A stretch of 33,432 nt of DNA from an uncultured Oscillospiraceae bacterium (GTDB lineage Bacteria; Bacillota; Clostridia; Oscillospirales; Oscillospiraceae). A program made the position numbers and the translations under genes. The stretch covers positions 1 through 33,432 of the forward strand of contig CAAEDD010000175.1 in NCBI GenBank assembly GCA_900754515.1. The letters are read 5' to 3'. Under the pieces are notes generated by a model. It was not told where the DNA came from. It ran no database searches and saw only the letters and a program-made list of their open reading frames with translations. The stretch's first letter is position 1; each line of letters opens with the position of its first letter. Of this stretch, positions 7,484-15,544 are shown piece by piece.

Positions 7484-9385
7484 TTACTCCAGCTCGAAAG
7501 CGCCGGTGTACAGACGGTAGTAGGTGCCCTTTTCCTCGATAAGCTTTTCGTGGCTGCCCCGCTCGATTATCCTGCCGTGGTCCAGCACCATAATGACGTC
7601 GCTGTTCATGACCGTGGACAGGCGGTGGGCAATGACAAAGACGGTCCTGCCCTCCATCAGCTTATCCATGCCCCTCTGCACTATGGCCTCGGTGCGGGTA
7701 TCTATGGAGGAGGTTGCCTCGTCCAGTATCATAACCGGAGGATCGGCCACGGCGGCCCTGGCTATGGCAAGCAGCTGCCGCTGGCCCTGGCTCAGATTGG
7801 AGCCGTTGTTTGCCAGCATGGTCTCATAGCCCTCAGGCAGACGGCTTATGAAGTCGTCTGCTCCCGCCAGCTTTGCTGCGGCGATGCACTCCTCGTCGGT
7901 GGCGTCCAGGCGGCCGTAGCGGATGTTGTCCATAACGGTTCCGGTAAAGAGGAAGGTGTCCTGAAGCACCAGTCCCAGGGAGCGGCGCAGATCCTTCTTC
8001 TTTATCTTGTTGATGTTTATGCCGTCATAACGTATCTTGCCGTCGGCTATATCGTAGAAGCGGTTTATCAGGTTGGTGATTGTGGTCTTGCCTGCGCCGG
8101 TGGCGCCCACGAAGGCCACCTTCTGGCCCGGCTCGGCATATACGCTCACATCATGAAGCACAGGCTTGCCCTCTTCATATTCGAAGTCCACATTCACCAT
8201 ACGCACGTCGCCCCGAAGTGGGGTGTAGGTTACAGTGCCGTCGGCCTGGTGAGGATGACGCCAGGCCCAGTGTCCGGTGCGCTTATCGGTCTCGGTCATG
8301 GTGCCGTCCGGGGCAACATCCACGTTCACCAAGGTCACATAGCCATCGTCGGTCTCAGGCTCCTCGGCCATCAATTTCGTCAGTCGGGCTGCGCCGGCGC
8401 CGGCCATGACTATGGAGTTTATCTGCTGGCTCAAAGTGTTTACGTTGCCGGTAAACTGCTTTGCCATATTCAGGAAGGGTACCAATATACTGATGGAAAA
8501 GGCCTTGCCGGAGATGCTCACATTGGGTATGCCCGCCAGGATAAACACACCGCCTACCAGGGCCAGAGCAACATAGAGAATATTACCGATATTGGCTATA
8601 ATTGGGCCCAGTGTATTGGCATAGGCGTTGGCCCGGAGGCTGTCCTGAAACAGAGAGTCATTTATCTTGTCAAAGTCCTTTATGCTTTCCTGCTCGTGGC
8701 AGAAAACCTTTATGACCTTCTGGCCGTTCATCATCTCCTGGATGAAGCCCTCTGTCTTTGCCACGGACTGCTGCTGGCGCATGAAGTATTTGGCGCTGCC
8801 GCCGCCTATCTTCTTTACCACCAGGAACATGGCCAGCACGCCCAGAAGAAGAACCATAGTCATCCAAAGACTGAAGTACATCATGATGGCCAGCACCACC
8901 AAAACTATTGCTCCAGACTGGATAAAGGTGGGTATGCTCTGGCTAACCAGCATGCGCAGAGTATCAATGTCGTTGGTATAGTAGCTCATGATATCTCCGT
9001 GCTGGTGGGTATCAAAATATTTGATGGGAAGATCCTGCATGCCGTTGAATATCTCTTCCCTCAGTTTGTTAAGAAAGCCCTGGGTCATATAGGCCATGAG
9101 CTGGGTATAAGTGAAAATGGATATCAGGGAAAGTATATAGAGCACTGCCAGCAGGACTATATAGGGCACTATCTCCGCACTGGCGGCGGCCCAGTCCCGG
9201 CTCACATACCATTCCTCCACCACGGCCAGAATGTTCTGGACAAAGAGGGAGGGAATGGAGGAAACTATGGAAGAGAAGAGTATGCACAGCATGGTCAGCG
9301 GGGCCATAACGGGATAGTAGCCGAAGAACTTCTTCACTATAGCCTTGAGAGAGCTGAGATTGGCCTGGGCAAATTTCTTATTCAT
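7484..9385 (-). CDS. ABC exporter subunit with the catalytic ATPase site (BmrD/LmrD type)
   Basis: A 633-residue half-transporter: six membrane helices in residues 1-320, a linker of about 60 residues rich in Asp, Thr and His (TETDKRTGHWAWRHPHQ), then an ATPase domain. The ATPase motifs are complete: Walker A GATGAGKTT, Q-loop VLQDTF, signature LSQGQ, Walker B VMILDEATS with catalytic Glu556, and switch His587 in IAHRLS. The start is ATG 9385, with GGAGG eight bases upstream; a GTG at 9394 in the same frame abuts that site and is unlikely. It overlaps the end of the partner gene by 8 bases, so the two are coupled and should form a heterodimer exporting hydrophobic compounds or drugs. Confidence 0.93.
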   Translation of the reverse strand: MNKKFAQANLSSLKAIVKKFFGYYPVMAPLTMLCILFSSIVSSIPSLFVQNILAVVEEWYVSRDWAAASAEIVPYIVLLAVLYILSLISIFTYTQLMAYMTQGFLNKLREEIFNGMQDLPIKYFDTHQHGDIMSYYTNDIDTLRMLVSQSIPTFIQSGAIVLVVLAIMMYFSLWMTMVLLLGVLAMFLVVKKIGGGSAKYFMRQQQSVAKTEGFIQEMMNGQKVIKVFCHEQESIKDFDKINDSLFQDSLRANAYANTLGPIIANIGNILYVALALVGGVFILAGIPNVSISGKAFSISILVPFLNMAKQFTGNVNTLSQQINSIVMAGAGAARLTKLMAEEPETDDGYVTLVNVDVAPDGTMTETDKRTGHWAWRHPHQADGTVTYTPLRGDVRMVNVDFEYEEGKPVLHDVSVYAEPGQKVAFVGATGAGKTTITNLINRFYDIADGKIRYDGININKIKKKDLRRSLGLVLQDTFLFTGTVMDNIRYGRLDATDEECIAAAKLAGADDFISRLPEGYETMLANNGSNLSQGQRQLLAIARAAVADPPVMILDEATSSIDTRTEAIVQRGMDKLMEGRTVFVIAHRLSTVMNSDVIMVLDHGRIIERGSHEKLIEEKGTYYRLYTGAFELE

Positions 9386-11120
9386 TCTCCTCACCTCCCC
9401 TGTTCTGCTGGTGGTAGATCTCGCGATAAATCTCGCTTTGCTTCATAAGGGTATCATGGTCTCCCATATCCGCAATATGACCGTTATCCATGACTATTAT
9501 AAGGTCGGCATCCTGAACAGAGGCTATGCGCTGGGCAATGATTATCTTCGTAGTCTCCGGGATATAAGCCCTGAAGCCCGCCCTGATAAGGGCGTCGGTC
9601 CGAGTATCAACGGCACTGGTGGAGTCGTCAAGAATAAGTATCTTCGGCTTTTTCAGCAGAGCCCTGGCTATACACAGCCTCTGCTTCTGGCCGCCGGATA
9701 CGTTGGTGCCGCCCTGCTCGATCCAGGTGTCGTAACCATCAGGGAAGGTGCTGATAAACTCGTCGGCCTGGGCCAGACGGCAGGCTTCTTTTATCTCTTC
9801 GTCGGTAGCTTCATCGTTGCCCCAACGGAGATTATCCTTTATTGTGCCGGAAAACAGCAGGTTTTTCTGCAGCACCACTGCCACTGCATTGCGCAGCACA
9901 TCCAAATCATAGCGGCGCACATCAACACCGCCTACCTTCACTACGCCCTCGGTGGCGTCGTAAAGTCGGGGGATAAGCTGGACAAGAGTGGACTTACTGG
10001 AGCCGGTACCGCCCAATATGCCAACGGTCATACCGGAGTTTATATGCAGGTCAATCTTCTCCAGAGCACTGCGCTTGGCCTTCTTTGAATATTTGAAGCT
10101 GACATTTTCAAAGTCTATAGAGCCGTTGGCTACGGACATGACAGGCTCCTCAGGGTCGTGAAGGCTGCTCTCCTCCACCAGCACCTGGCAGATACGTTTG
10201 GCAGACTCGGCAGACATAGTCAGCATCACGTAGATCATGGATATCATCATAAGGCTCATGAGTATCTGCATGCCATAGGTGAGCATTGCGGATATCTGGC
10301 CCACGTCAATGGTGGTGCCGCCGGAAGTAATAATAAGTTTGGAGCCCACAGCCATGATGAACACCATATTAAAGTATATGCACATCTGCATAAGAGGCGC
10401 ATTGAGGGCAACTATGCGTTCGGCTTTTGTGAAGTCGGCACAGATATTTTCGGAGGCAGCAGCAAATTTCTTTTTCTCGTACTCCTCACGGGTGAAGCCC
10501 TTTACCACCCTCATGGCCCTCACGTTTTCCTCGATGGACTCGTTGAGCTTATCGTATTTGTTAAAGACCGCCCGGAACGCAGGCATGGCCTTGCGGGCTA
10601 TCATCAGCAGGCCAAAAATCAGCACCGGCACCACAATGACAAAGGTGGTGGCCAGGCTGCCGCCCATGATATAGGCCATGATTATAGAGAAGATGAACAT
10701 CAGCGGTGCTCTCACGGCTATACGTATCACCATCATAAAGGCCATCTGCACGTTGGTCACGTCGGTGGTCATCCTGGTCACCAGAGAGGCGGTGGAGAAT
10801 TTATCTATATTCTCAAAAGAGAAACCCTGCACTCTGGTGAAAACATCCCGGCGCAGATTTCTTGCAAAGCCTGCCGAGGCTCTGGCGCTGGTAAAGGCGG
10901 CCAGTCCTCCGCAAGCAAGGGAGGCCAGGGCCATGGCCAGAAGCCCAAGCCCGGTCCTTACCACATCCGCCATAGGCTCACCGGCTTTTATGCCGTTGAC
11001 CAGATCGGCAGTGTTAAAGGGTATGAGCACTTCGAAAAGCACTTCACCCACTATCAGCAGCAGGGACAGCAGAGTTGGAGTCTTAAACTCCCGAAGGCTC
11101 TTTACAAGTGTTTTTATCAC
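9378..11120 (-). CDS. ABC exporter subunit with the degenerate ATPase site (BmrC/LmrC type)
   Basis: A 580-residue half-transporter with a six-helix membrane domain (ADLVNGI, TRMTTDVTNVQ and NESIEENVRAMRVVKGFTRE are typical) and a C-terminal ATPase domain. Walker A is GGTGSSKST and the signature is VSGGQ, but Walker B is LILDDSTS with Asp499 where the catalytic Glu belongs, and the switch histidine is Gln530 (IIAQRIAS). This pattern defines the non-catalytic half of heterodimeric exporters. The open frame extends to a TTG at 11165, but GTG 11120 has GAGG six bases upstream and gives the normal family length, so I choose it. It overlaps the MarR gene by 38 bases and the partner gene by 8. Confidence 0.93.
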   Translation of the reverse strand: MIKTLVKSLREFKTPTLLSLLLIVGEVLFEVLIPFNTADLVNGIKAGEPMADVVRTGLGLLAMALASLACGGLAAFTSARASAGFARNLRRDVFTRVQGFSFENIDKFSTASLVTRMTTDVTNVQMAFMMVIRIAVRAPLMFIFSIIMAYIMGGSLATTFVIVVPVLIFGLLMIARKAMPAFRAVFNKYDKLNESIEENVRAMRVVKGFTREEYEKKKFAAASENICADFTKAERIVALNAPLMQMCIYFNMVFIMAVGSKLIITSGGTTIDVGQISAMLTYGMQILMSLMMISMIYVMLTMSAESAKRICQVLVEESSLHDPEEPVMSVANGSIDFENVSFKYSKKAKRSALEKIDLHINSGMTVGILGGTGSSKSTLVQLIPRLYDATEGVVKVGGVDVRRYDLDVLRNAVAVVLQKNLLFSGTIKDNLRWGNDEATDEEIKEACRLAQADEFISTFPDGYDTWIEQGGTNVSGGQKQRLCIARALLKKPKILILDDSTSAVDTRTDALIRAGFRAYIPETTKIIIAQRIASVQDADLIIVMDNGHIADMGDHDTLMKQSEIYREIYHQQNRGGEENE

Positions 11121-11583
11121 TTTGTTCCTCGCTTCCTTTCCCGTAAAATCTAAAGGCGTTGTCAAGCATTACATCGGTTATATACACGAGCTGTTTTACC
11201 TGCTCTCCGCTCAGGCCCTGGCTCAGCTCGTTGAGCACGTCTGTATCTATTTCGCTCAATTCCTGTCTGAGTTTCCTCGCCTTTTCCGTGGTAGAGATAC
11301 ACTTGTGCCGCCGGTCAGTGCTGCTGCGGCGGCAGCTTATGAACTCCTTGCGCTCCAGTCGTTTGAGTATCTCAGTCATGGTCGGATGGGTCACATGGCT
11401 GATATTCTCCAGATCCCGCTGATTTACTTCAGCAGCCCCGGAATTTTCCAATTTCTCCAGCTCTTTAAGCACCGTCAGCTGCACCCCGGTCAGTTCCTTC
11501 TCCATAAGCTGTTCATTCAGCCGTTTTTTAAAAAAACGTCCCAGCAGAGAGAACCTCAGTCCATAGGGCAGTTCATGCTCCAT
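11083..11583 (-). CDS. MarR-family transcriptional regulator of the exporter operon
   Basis: A 166-residue winged-helix protein. LTGVQLTVLKELEKL, the recognition region VTHPTMTEILKRLERKEFI and the wing CRRSSTDRRHKCISTTEKARKL are the standard MarR layout, with dimerisation helices at both ends. The ATG at 11583 follows GAGGTGA at good spacing; a TTG just before it is ignored. It is the first gene of a three-gene operon with both exporter halves, whose first one begins inside it. MarR proteins repress such pumps and release DNA when they bind a ligand. A palindrome over the transcription start upstream is the likely site for autoregulation. Confidence 0.92.
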   Translation of the reverse strand: MEHELPYGLRFSLLGRFFKKRLNEQLMEKELTGVQLTVLKELEKLENSGAAEVNQRDLENISHVTHPTMTEILKRLERKEFISCRRSSTDRRHKCISTTEKARKLRQELSEIDTDVLNELSQGLSGEQVKQLVYITDVMLDNAFRFYGKGSEEQSDKNTCKEPSGV

Positions 11584-11614
11584 CAAATAATCACCTCTTT
11601 ACGCCGCCTCAAAT

Positions 11615-11632
11615 TAGGTAGCGTGCTACTTA
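11615..11632. promoter_or_regulatory. Operator-like palindrome for the MarR regulator
   Basis: The plus strand reads TAGGTAGCGTGCTACTTA, an inverted repeat with 14 of 16 arm bases matching around a 2-base centre (GTAGC-N2-GCTAC core). It abuts the -10 box of the MarR promoter and covers the start site, where a repressor would block transcription. Length and position fit a MarR dimer site; binding is inferred. Confidence 0.6.
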
Positions 11633-11659
11633 TTTTAGCAGTTTATTCCACAAAGTCAA
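11632..11659 (-). promoter_or_regulatory. Sigma-A promoter of the marR-ABC operon
   Basis: On the minus strand TTGACT (11659-11654), 16 bases, TAAAAT (11637-11632), about 50 bases before the start codon at 11583 and overlapping the palindrome at 11615-11632. Confidence 0.7.
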
Positions 11660-11724
11660 GGGCAATTTGACACAAAAGCCGCATTATTTTCTTTCGGCAA
11701 TTCATGCAGATTTCTTCTCAGATA

Positions 11725-11753
11725 TTGACAAAATGTGAATAACTTGATACAAC
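11725..11753 (+). promoter_or_regulatory. Sigma-A promoter of the Nudix gene
   Basis: A perfect TTGACA (11725-11730), 17 bases, then TACAAC (11748-11753). Transcription would start near 11760 and give a leader of about 110 bases. It is divergent from the marR promoter 65 bases away. Confidence 0.75.
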
Positions 11754-11759
11754 TCAATA

Positions 11760-11869
11760 GATATGGGTTCGGCCCGGCACCGGGATGTGCGGGCCAGTAG
11801 AAAGCCCGTGCCGGGCACATACACCGCCAATTGCGGTGGATGTGCCCGGCATGCAAAGGAGTTTTTTCC
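11760..11869 (+). promoter_or_regulatory. GC-rich structured mRNA leader of the Nudix gene, riboswitch-like
   Basis: Between the promoter and the ribosome site the leader can form a long hairpin: GCCGGGCACAT (11810-11820) with ATGTGCCCGGC (11840-11850), continued by CACCGC (11822-11827) and GCGGTG (11833-11838) after one A/G mismatch. The 5' arm can instead pair with an earlier segment, since GCCCGGCAC (11772-11780) is complementary to GTGCCGGGC (11809-11817). A third option is GGCCCG (11771-11776) with CGGGCC (11790-11795). Mutually exclusive helices next to AAGGAG are what a regulatory leader looks like. I do not recognise it as a known riboswitch class. Confidence 0.5.
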
Positions 11870-12664
11870 ATGCCAGTTTTTGGAATAAGAATGCCGGATG
11901 ACCCGGACCTTTTCTATGAAGCGGCAGAGTTCTGTCGTCGAAACGGTCTCAGGTTTATGGAAGCGGAGCCGCTCTCCTCTATGTCCGGAGATCTGGGCGG
12001 GATAGAGCTGCTCCCCGCCGGTAAAAGCCTGAGTCTCAGGATGGCGGATCACAGGGATATGGAACATTTTCTTGAGTCCCTTTCCCCTGCGCAGCCCGTG
12101 CTTCTGGAGGCAGAAAGCCGGGAGGAACTGGAGGCTCTGGCCTTCTGGGTCAACTATTGGCTCAACAGGCAGAGCTCCGCTCAAGAGCTCTGGGATGTGT
12201 ACGATAAGGATCGCCGTCTTACCGGCAGGCTTCATCCACGGGGAAAAGAGCTGGCGCCGGGGGACTACCATCTGGTAGTCCACGTCTGGATAAGGGACCG
12301 TCTGGGCCGCTATCTGCTCACAAAGCGCAGCCCCAGCAAAGGCTACGGCGGATTGTGGGAGAGTCCCGGCGGCGCCGCCCGCGCCGGAGATGACAGTCTC
12401 ACCGCTTGCCTGAGGGAAATAAGGGAGGAGACGGGGCTCCTGTTGGAACCCGGACGGGGCCGGATAGTAAAAAGCTACCGGGGAGACCATTTTCTCTGTG
12501 ATATCTGGCTTTTCAAACAGGATTTCCGCCTTGAGGACGTAGTGCTCCAGGAGGGGGAGACCTGCGACAGGATGTATGCCTTCGGCGAGGAGATCCTTGA
12601 AATGCAAAAAAGAGGACTCTTCGTACCTTTTGAAGATGTCCCCGCTGTTTTGGATGCGGAATAA
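11870..12664 (+). CDS. Nudix hydrolase with N-terminal extension
   Basis: A 264-residue protein. Residues 1-110 are an extension of unknown fold that does not look like Nudix (PDDPDLFYEAAEFCRRNG, LLPAGKSLSLRMADHRDMEHF). From about residue 112 comes the Nudix domain: ELWDVYDKDRRLTGR and YHLVVHVWIRDRLGRYLLTKRS, the stretch typical of YfcD/isomerase-like Nudix proteins, then the box at about 167-190, G-x5-D-x7-REIREETGL, where the first acidic residue is Asp in place of Glu. The REIREE metal ligands are intact, so hydrolysis of a nucleoside or other diphosphate is likely; substrate unknown. AAAGGAG before ATG 11870 fixes the start, and an ATG at 11831 lies inside the leader hairpin. Confidence 0.87.
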   Translation: MPVFGIRMPDDPDLFYEAAEFCRRNGLRFMEAEPLSSMSGDLGGIELLPAGKSLSLRMADHRDMEHFLESLSPAQPVLLEAESREELEALAFWVNYWLNRQSSAQELWDVYDKDRRLTGRLHPRGKELAPGDYHLVVHVWIRDRLGRYLLTKRSPSKGYGGLWESPGGAARAGDDSLTACLREIREETGLLLEPGRGRIVKSYRGDHFLCDIWLFKQDFRLEDVVLQEGETCDRMYAFGEEILEMQKRGLFVPFEDVPAVLDAE

Positions 12665-12666
12665 AG

Positions 12667-12701
12667 AAAAAAGGCAGTGTCTTCAGGCACTGTCTTTTTT
12701 C
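12667..12701. terminator. Bidirectional terminator between Nudix and HD genes
   Basis: AAAAAAGGCAGTG pairs with CACTGTCTTTTTT around TCTTCAGG, with A- and T-runs on both sides. It lies between convergent genes. Confidence 0.85.
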
Positions 12702-12718
12702 TTCCTTGTTCCACATGT

Positions 12719-13375
12719 TCATATGAGCTGCTGCTCATTTATCATCAGCTTGAATTGCAGACCCAGCTTTTCCGCGGCTTTGCGGCAGAGGATCATACGC
12801 TGTAGAAAAATCTCAAAATAATCCATAACCGAGCCGTATCGTGTGTCTACCGACAGCTTCAGCTTTATGAGGGTATGAGCTTCGTTTATCTTCAGCTCCG
12901 ATTTTGTAACGGAGTAATTTACCCTGTCATGAATATCAAAGCTGGATACATCCTGATTGCGTACCCGGTTGCGTCGCACGTCGCTCTTATCTGCCAGGAT
13001 AAGGGCGGCGGCTACCGGGCTTACCGGCACGCCGGTACCCTCGTCATGGTTGCCTATGGCGGAAACGATCACCGATATCTCTTCCGGGTCAAAGCCCATA
13101 TTGTCCAGCAGGCGGAAAGCCATAACGGCCCCGCTCTGGCTGTGATCCACCCGGTTTACCAGATTGCCTATGTCATGCATATAGCCTGCAATCTTTGCAA
13201 GCTCCACGGTGCGCTCCGGGTAACCCAGGGTTTCCAGAATATAGCCCGCCTTTTCCGCCACCAGCCCCACGTGGGCAAAGCTGTGCTCCGTGTAGCCCAG
13301 GGCACTGAGAGATGCGTCAGCCTGCTGGATATATGTGTTTATTGCCTTATTATTCTTTAATTCCTGATATGTCAT
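12719..13375 (-). CDS. HD-domain metal-dependent phosphohydrolase
   Basis: A 218-residue soluble protein. The HD pattern is complete: His in FAHVGLVAEKAG, the His-Asp pair in AGYMHDIGNL, a second His-Asp in AIGNHDEG, and Asp in LADKSDVRR. Such proteins hydrolyse phosphate esters of nucleotides or signalling molecules with one or two metal ions. The C-terminal 70 residues (DIHDRVNYSVTKSELKI, DYFEIFLQRMILCRKAAEKLG) are helical and not recognised. Its ATG at 13375 overlaps the histidine kinase stop in TGATG, with AAGGA before it, so it is translated with the kinase as the third gene of the operon. A role in the signalling output is plausible but only inferred from position. Confidence 0.85.
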   Translation of the reverse strand: MTYQELKNNKAINTYIQQADASLSALGYTEHSFAHVGLVAEKAGYILETLGYPERTVELAKIAGYMHDIGNLVNRVDHSQSGAVMAFRLLDNMGFDPEEISVIVSAIGNHDEGTGVPVSPVAAALILADKSDVRRNRVRNQDVSSFDIHDRVNYSVTKSELKINEAHTLIKLKLSVDTRYGSVMDYFEIFLQRMILCRKAAEKLGLQFKLMINEQQLI

Positions 13376-14727
13376 CAAATTTCCTTTCTTTCCAAATTTT
13401 TGGGGAAACGGACGGTGAAGCTGGTGCCGCTGCCGGGGGTGCTGTCCATCTCTATTCTGGCGTGGTGTATCAGCGCCGCGTGCTTTACTATTGAAAGGCC
13501 CAGGCCGGTTCCGCCCACTGCCTTGGAGCGGCTCTTGTCCACCCGGTAGAAACGCTCGAAAATGCGCTCCCGGCTCTCTTCCGGGATACCTATGCCTGTA
13601 TCCTCCACCTTCAAAACCACTTCCTCCAGGGCGTTGGTCACCGTCACTTTCACGCTGCCGTTTTCCCTGTTGTATTTAATTGCGTTGTCACAGAGGTTAT
13701 AACATATGCCATAGAGCAGCTGGGGAACACCGTATACTCTGGCGCTCTCGCCGCTGATCTTCAACTCCACACCGGCCTCCTTTGCCGCCATTGCCAGGCT
13801 GTCGACGGCAGTACGGGCAACAAGATACAGGTCGGTCTCCTCCCGCTTCATGTCTGCCGCCCCGGTGTCCAGGTGGCTGAGCTCTATGATGTCTTCCACA
13901 AGGCTTGTCATTCTCTGGCTCTCGCTGTATATCTTTGCACTGAAGTTCTGCACATCCTCCGGCCGGGCAATGCCATTGGCCAGCAGCTCCGCGTAACCGG
14001 AAATAGAGTGTAGAGGCGTTTTCAGTTCATGGGATACATTGGCGGTAAACTCCCGTCGTATCTGCTCATTTTTCTCCAGCTCATCCCGGTCTCGCTTCAG
14101 CTGCTTGTGCTGGCTGTCGATGCGGCTGAGCAACGGCCGCAGCTCCTCATATTCCACATTTTTCAGCGGGTCGGTAAGATCCACCTCATTTAGCGGCTTT
14201 ACCAATTTGGCCGACAGCCGGGAGGCCATCAGCAGGCTCAGCAGAACTGCCAGCAGGGCCACCACCAGCACCGGCTGCAGCACGCCCATCATCAGCACCC
14301 AAACAGTATATTTGGAAACGGCCAGTCGTATTACCGTCCCGTCAGGCAGCAGCCGGGCCTGATAGCTGAGCTTTTCCGTAAGAGTGTCGGAATAGCGGGA
14401 GCTTTCGCCCCGCCCTGTCTCCATAGCTTCCCTGACTTCTTCCCGGTCCAGGTGGTTTTCCATACTTTCCGCATCACCCATATTGTCATACAGCACACTG
14501 CCGTCGGCGGCTATCCAGCTTATGCGGCAGCCGTCCAGATCCAGGCCCTGGAAAAAATCCACTCCCTGACCCGCCATTCCTCTGGCCGCCAAGTCAGCCT
14601 GATCCGACAGCTGCTCATTTTGCACCCGGGAAAAATAGTCGTACAGGACGCCCATTATCAAAATCAGGGTGGCCAACAGCACTGTGATAGCCGTTATGCA
14701 TATGGAGCGAAAAATGCGCTTTGTCAT
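13375..14727 (-). CDS. Membrane sensor histidine kinase, PhoR/ResE-like
   Basis: A 450-residue kinase. Helix 1 is about residues 10-30, an extracytoplasmic domain of about 115 residues follows (DGCRISWIAADGSVLYDNMG resembles a Cache-like fold), and helix 2 is about 145-168, leading into a HAMP-like segment (RLSAKLVKPLNEVDL). The DHp domain has His233 in FTANVSHELKTPLHSISGYAE. The ATPase domain has the N-box CDNAIKYN, the G1 box VEDTGIGIP, the F-box FERFYRVDKSRS and the G2 box GGTGLGLSIVKHA. It is complete. Its ATG overlaps the stop of the response regulator by 4 bases (ATGA), so the two form a cognate pair. The signal is unknown; see the upstream repeats for a phosphate hint. Confidence 0.95.
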   Translation of the reverse strand: MTKRIFRSICITAITVLLATLILIMGVLYDYFSRVQNEQLSDQADLAARGMAGQGVDFFQGLDLDGCRISWIAADGSVLYDNMGDAESMENHLDREEVREAMETGRGESSRYSDTLTEKLSYQARLLPDGTVIRLAVSKYTVWVLMMGVLQPVLVVALLAVLLSLLMASRLSAKLVKPLNEVDLTDPLKNVEYEELRPLLSRIDSQHKQLKRDRDELEKNEQIRREFTANVSHELKTPLHSISGYAELLANGIARPEDVQNFSAKIYSESQRMTSLVEDIIELSHLDTGAADMKREETDLYLVARTAVDSLAMAAKEAGVELKISGESARVYGVPQLLYGICYNLCDNAIKYNRENGSVKVTVTNALEEVVLKVEDTGIGIPEESRERIFERFYRVDKSRSKAVGGTGLGLSIVKHAALIHHARIEMDSTPGSGTSFTVRFPKNLERKEI

Positions 14728-15398
14728 TGATCTTTCTCCATCTTATAGCCCACGCCCCGGACGGTCTCTATGCATTTTCCCTCGTCGCCCAGCTTAGTGC
14801 GCAGGGTACCTATGTGTACATCCACTGTGCGGCTCTCCCCCACAAAGTCTGCACCCCACACCGAGCGCAGCAGCTGGTCTCTGGTAAAGACCAGACCGGG
14901 ATTTTCCATGAACAGACACAAAAGCTCATATTCCTTTAGAGTCAGACTCACCCGCTGACCGTCGGCAGTAACATTGTGTCTGGCCCTGTCCACCTGAATG
15001 CCTCCACAGCTGAGAAGCATGGACTCGCTTTTGGGCAGGCTGCGCCGCAGCACCGCCTTCACACGGGATACCATTTCCATCATGCCGAAGGGCTTGACCA
15101 GATAGTCGTCGGCACCGGAATCCAGCCCCAGGACTTTATCGTACTCGGCCCCCTTGGCAGTGGCCATAATGACCGGGATCGTCTCAGTCTTGGGATTGGA
15201 GCGCAGTTTCTTGAGCACGGAAATACCGTCCTCCCCCGGAAGCATTATGTCCAGCAATATAAGTTCCGGCCTTGTCTCTTCCAGGGCAGCCCACAGTCCG
15301 CCTGCCTCGGGAAATCCCGCCGCCTTGAATCCTGAGGACATCAGGACATATATCATCAGCTCTCTTATGCTGTCGTCGTCTTCTACACAAAAAATCAT
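14724..15398 (-). CDS. OmpR/PhoB-family response regulator
   Basis: A 224-residue regulator. The receiver domain has the acidic pocket EDDD near residue 7, phospho-acceptor Asp50 in LLDIMLPGEDG, Thr in MATAKG and Lys in DYLVKPFG. The C-terminal winged helix has LTLKEYELLCLFMENPGLVFTRDQLL, SRTVDVHIGTLRTKL and the wing VRGVGYKM. The start at ATG 15398 follows AGGAGG by eight bases; the open frame reaches 15449 but without a ribosome site. It heads an operon with a histidine kinase and an HD-domain protein. PhoP-like direct repeats upstream suggest self-control. Confidence 0.95.
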   Translation of the reverse strand: MIFCVEDDDSIRELMIYVLMSSGFKAAGFPEAGGLWAALEETRPELILLDIMLPGEDGISVLKKLRSNPKTETIPVIMATAKGAEYDKVLGLDSGADDYLVKPFGMMEMVSRVKAVLRRSLPKSESMLLSCGGIQVDRARHNVTADGQRVSLTLKEYELLCLFMENPGLVFTRDQLLRSVWGADFVGESRTVDVHIGTLRTKLGDEGKCIETVRGVGYKMEKDQ

Positions 15399-15419
15399 CT
15401 TCGTCTCCTCCTCAGGGGG

Positions 15420-15474
15420 ATTATAGCGGCATAATGTGAATTTCAGCACACGCGAATTGTAAAATCCCTGTAAA
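15420..15474 (-). promoter_or_regulatory. PhoP-box-like repeats and a second -10 box before the response regulator
   Basis: On the minus strand TTTACA occurs twice with 5 bases between (15474-15469 and 15463-15458), an 11-base period as in Bacillus PhoP boxes (TT-A/C/T-ACA repeats). A perfect TATAAT lies at 15425-15420 without a good -35 box, as expected for an activator-dependent promoter. Only two repeats are seen, so this is suggestive only. Confidence 0.4.
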
Positions 15475-15512
15475 GCTTTTGAGCCTTTCAGTCACATTTG
15501 GAAAGCCCGGGC

Positions 15513-15544
15513 TTAGTTCTGACAGCCGTCGCTGTCAGGACTAA
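15513..15544. promoter_or_regulatory. Inverted repeat over the start site of the response regulator operon
   Basis: TTAGTTCTGACAGC (15513-15526) pairs with GCTGTCAGGACTAA (15531-15544) around CGTC, with a single mismatch. It has no T-run on either side and lies just downstream of the -10 box at 15543-15548, so it is better read as an operator or a 5' hairpin than as a terminator. Confidence 0.5.

Noticed and set aside
7424..9448. Long plus-strand open frame opposite the exporter genes
   Set aside because: Same codon-bias shadow; low-complexity His/Gly-rich translation and no ribosome site.
11702..12607. Minus-strand open frame opposite the Nudix gene
   Set aside because: No motifs or ribosome site; the plus strand carries a recognisable Nudix box.
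15503..15514. AAGCCCGGGCTT palindrome before the response regulator
   Set aside because: Twelve bases only, with no promoter element or T-run; could be part of the neighbouring hairpin but nothing supports a separate function.
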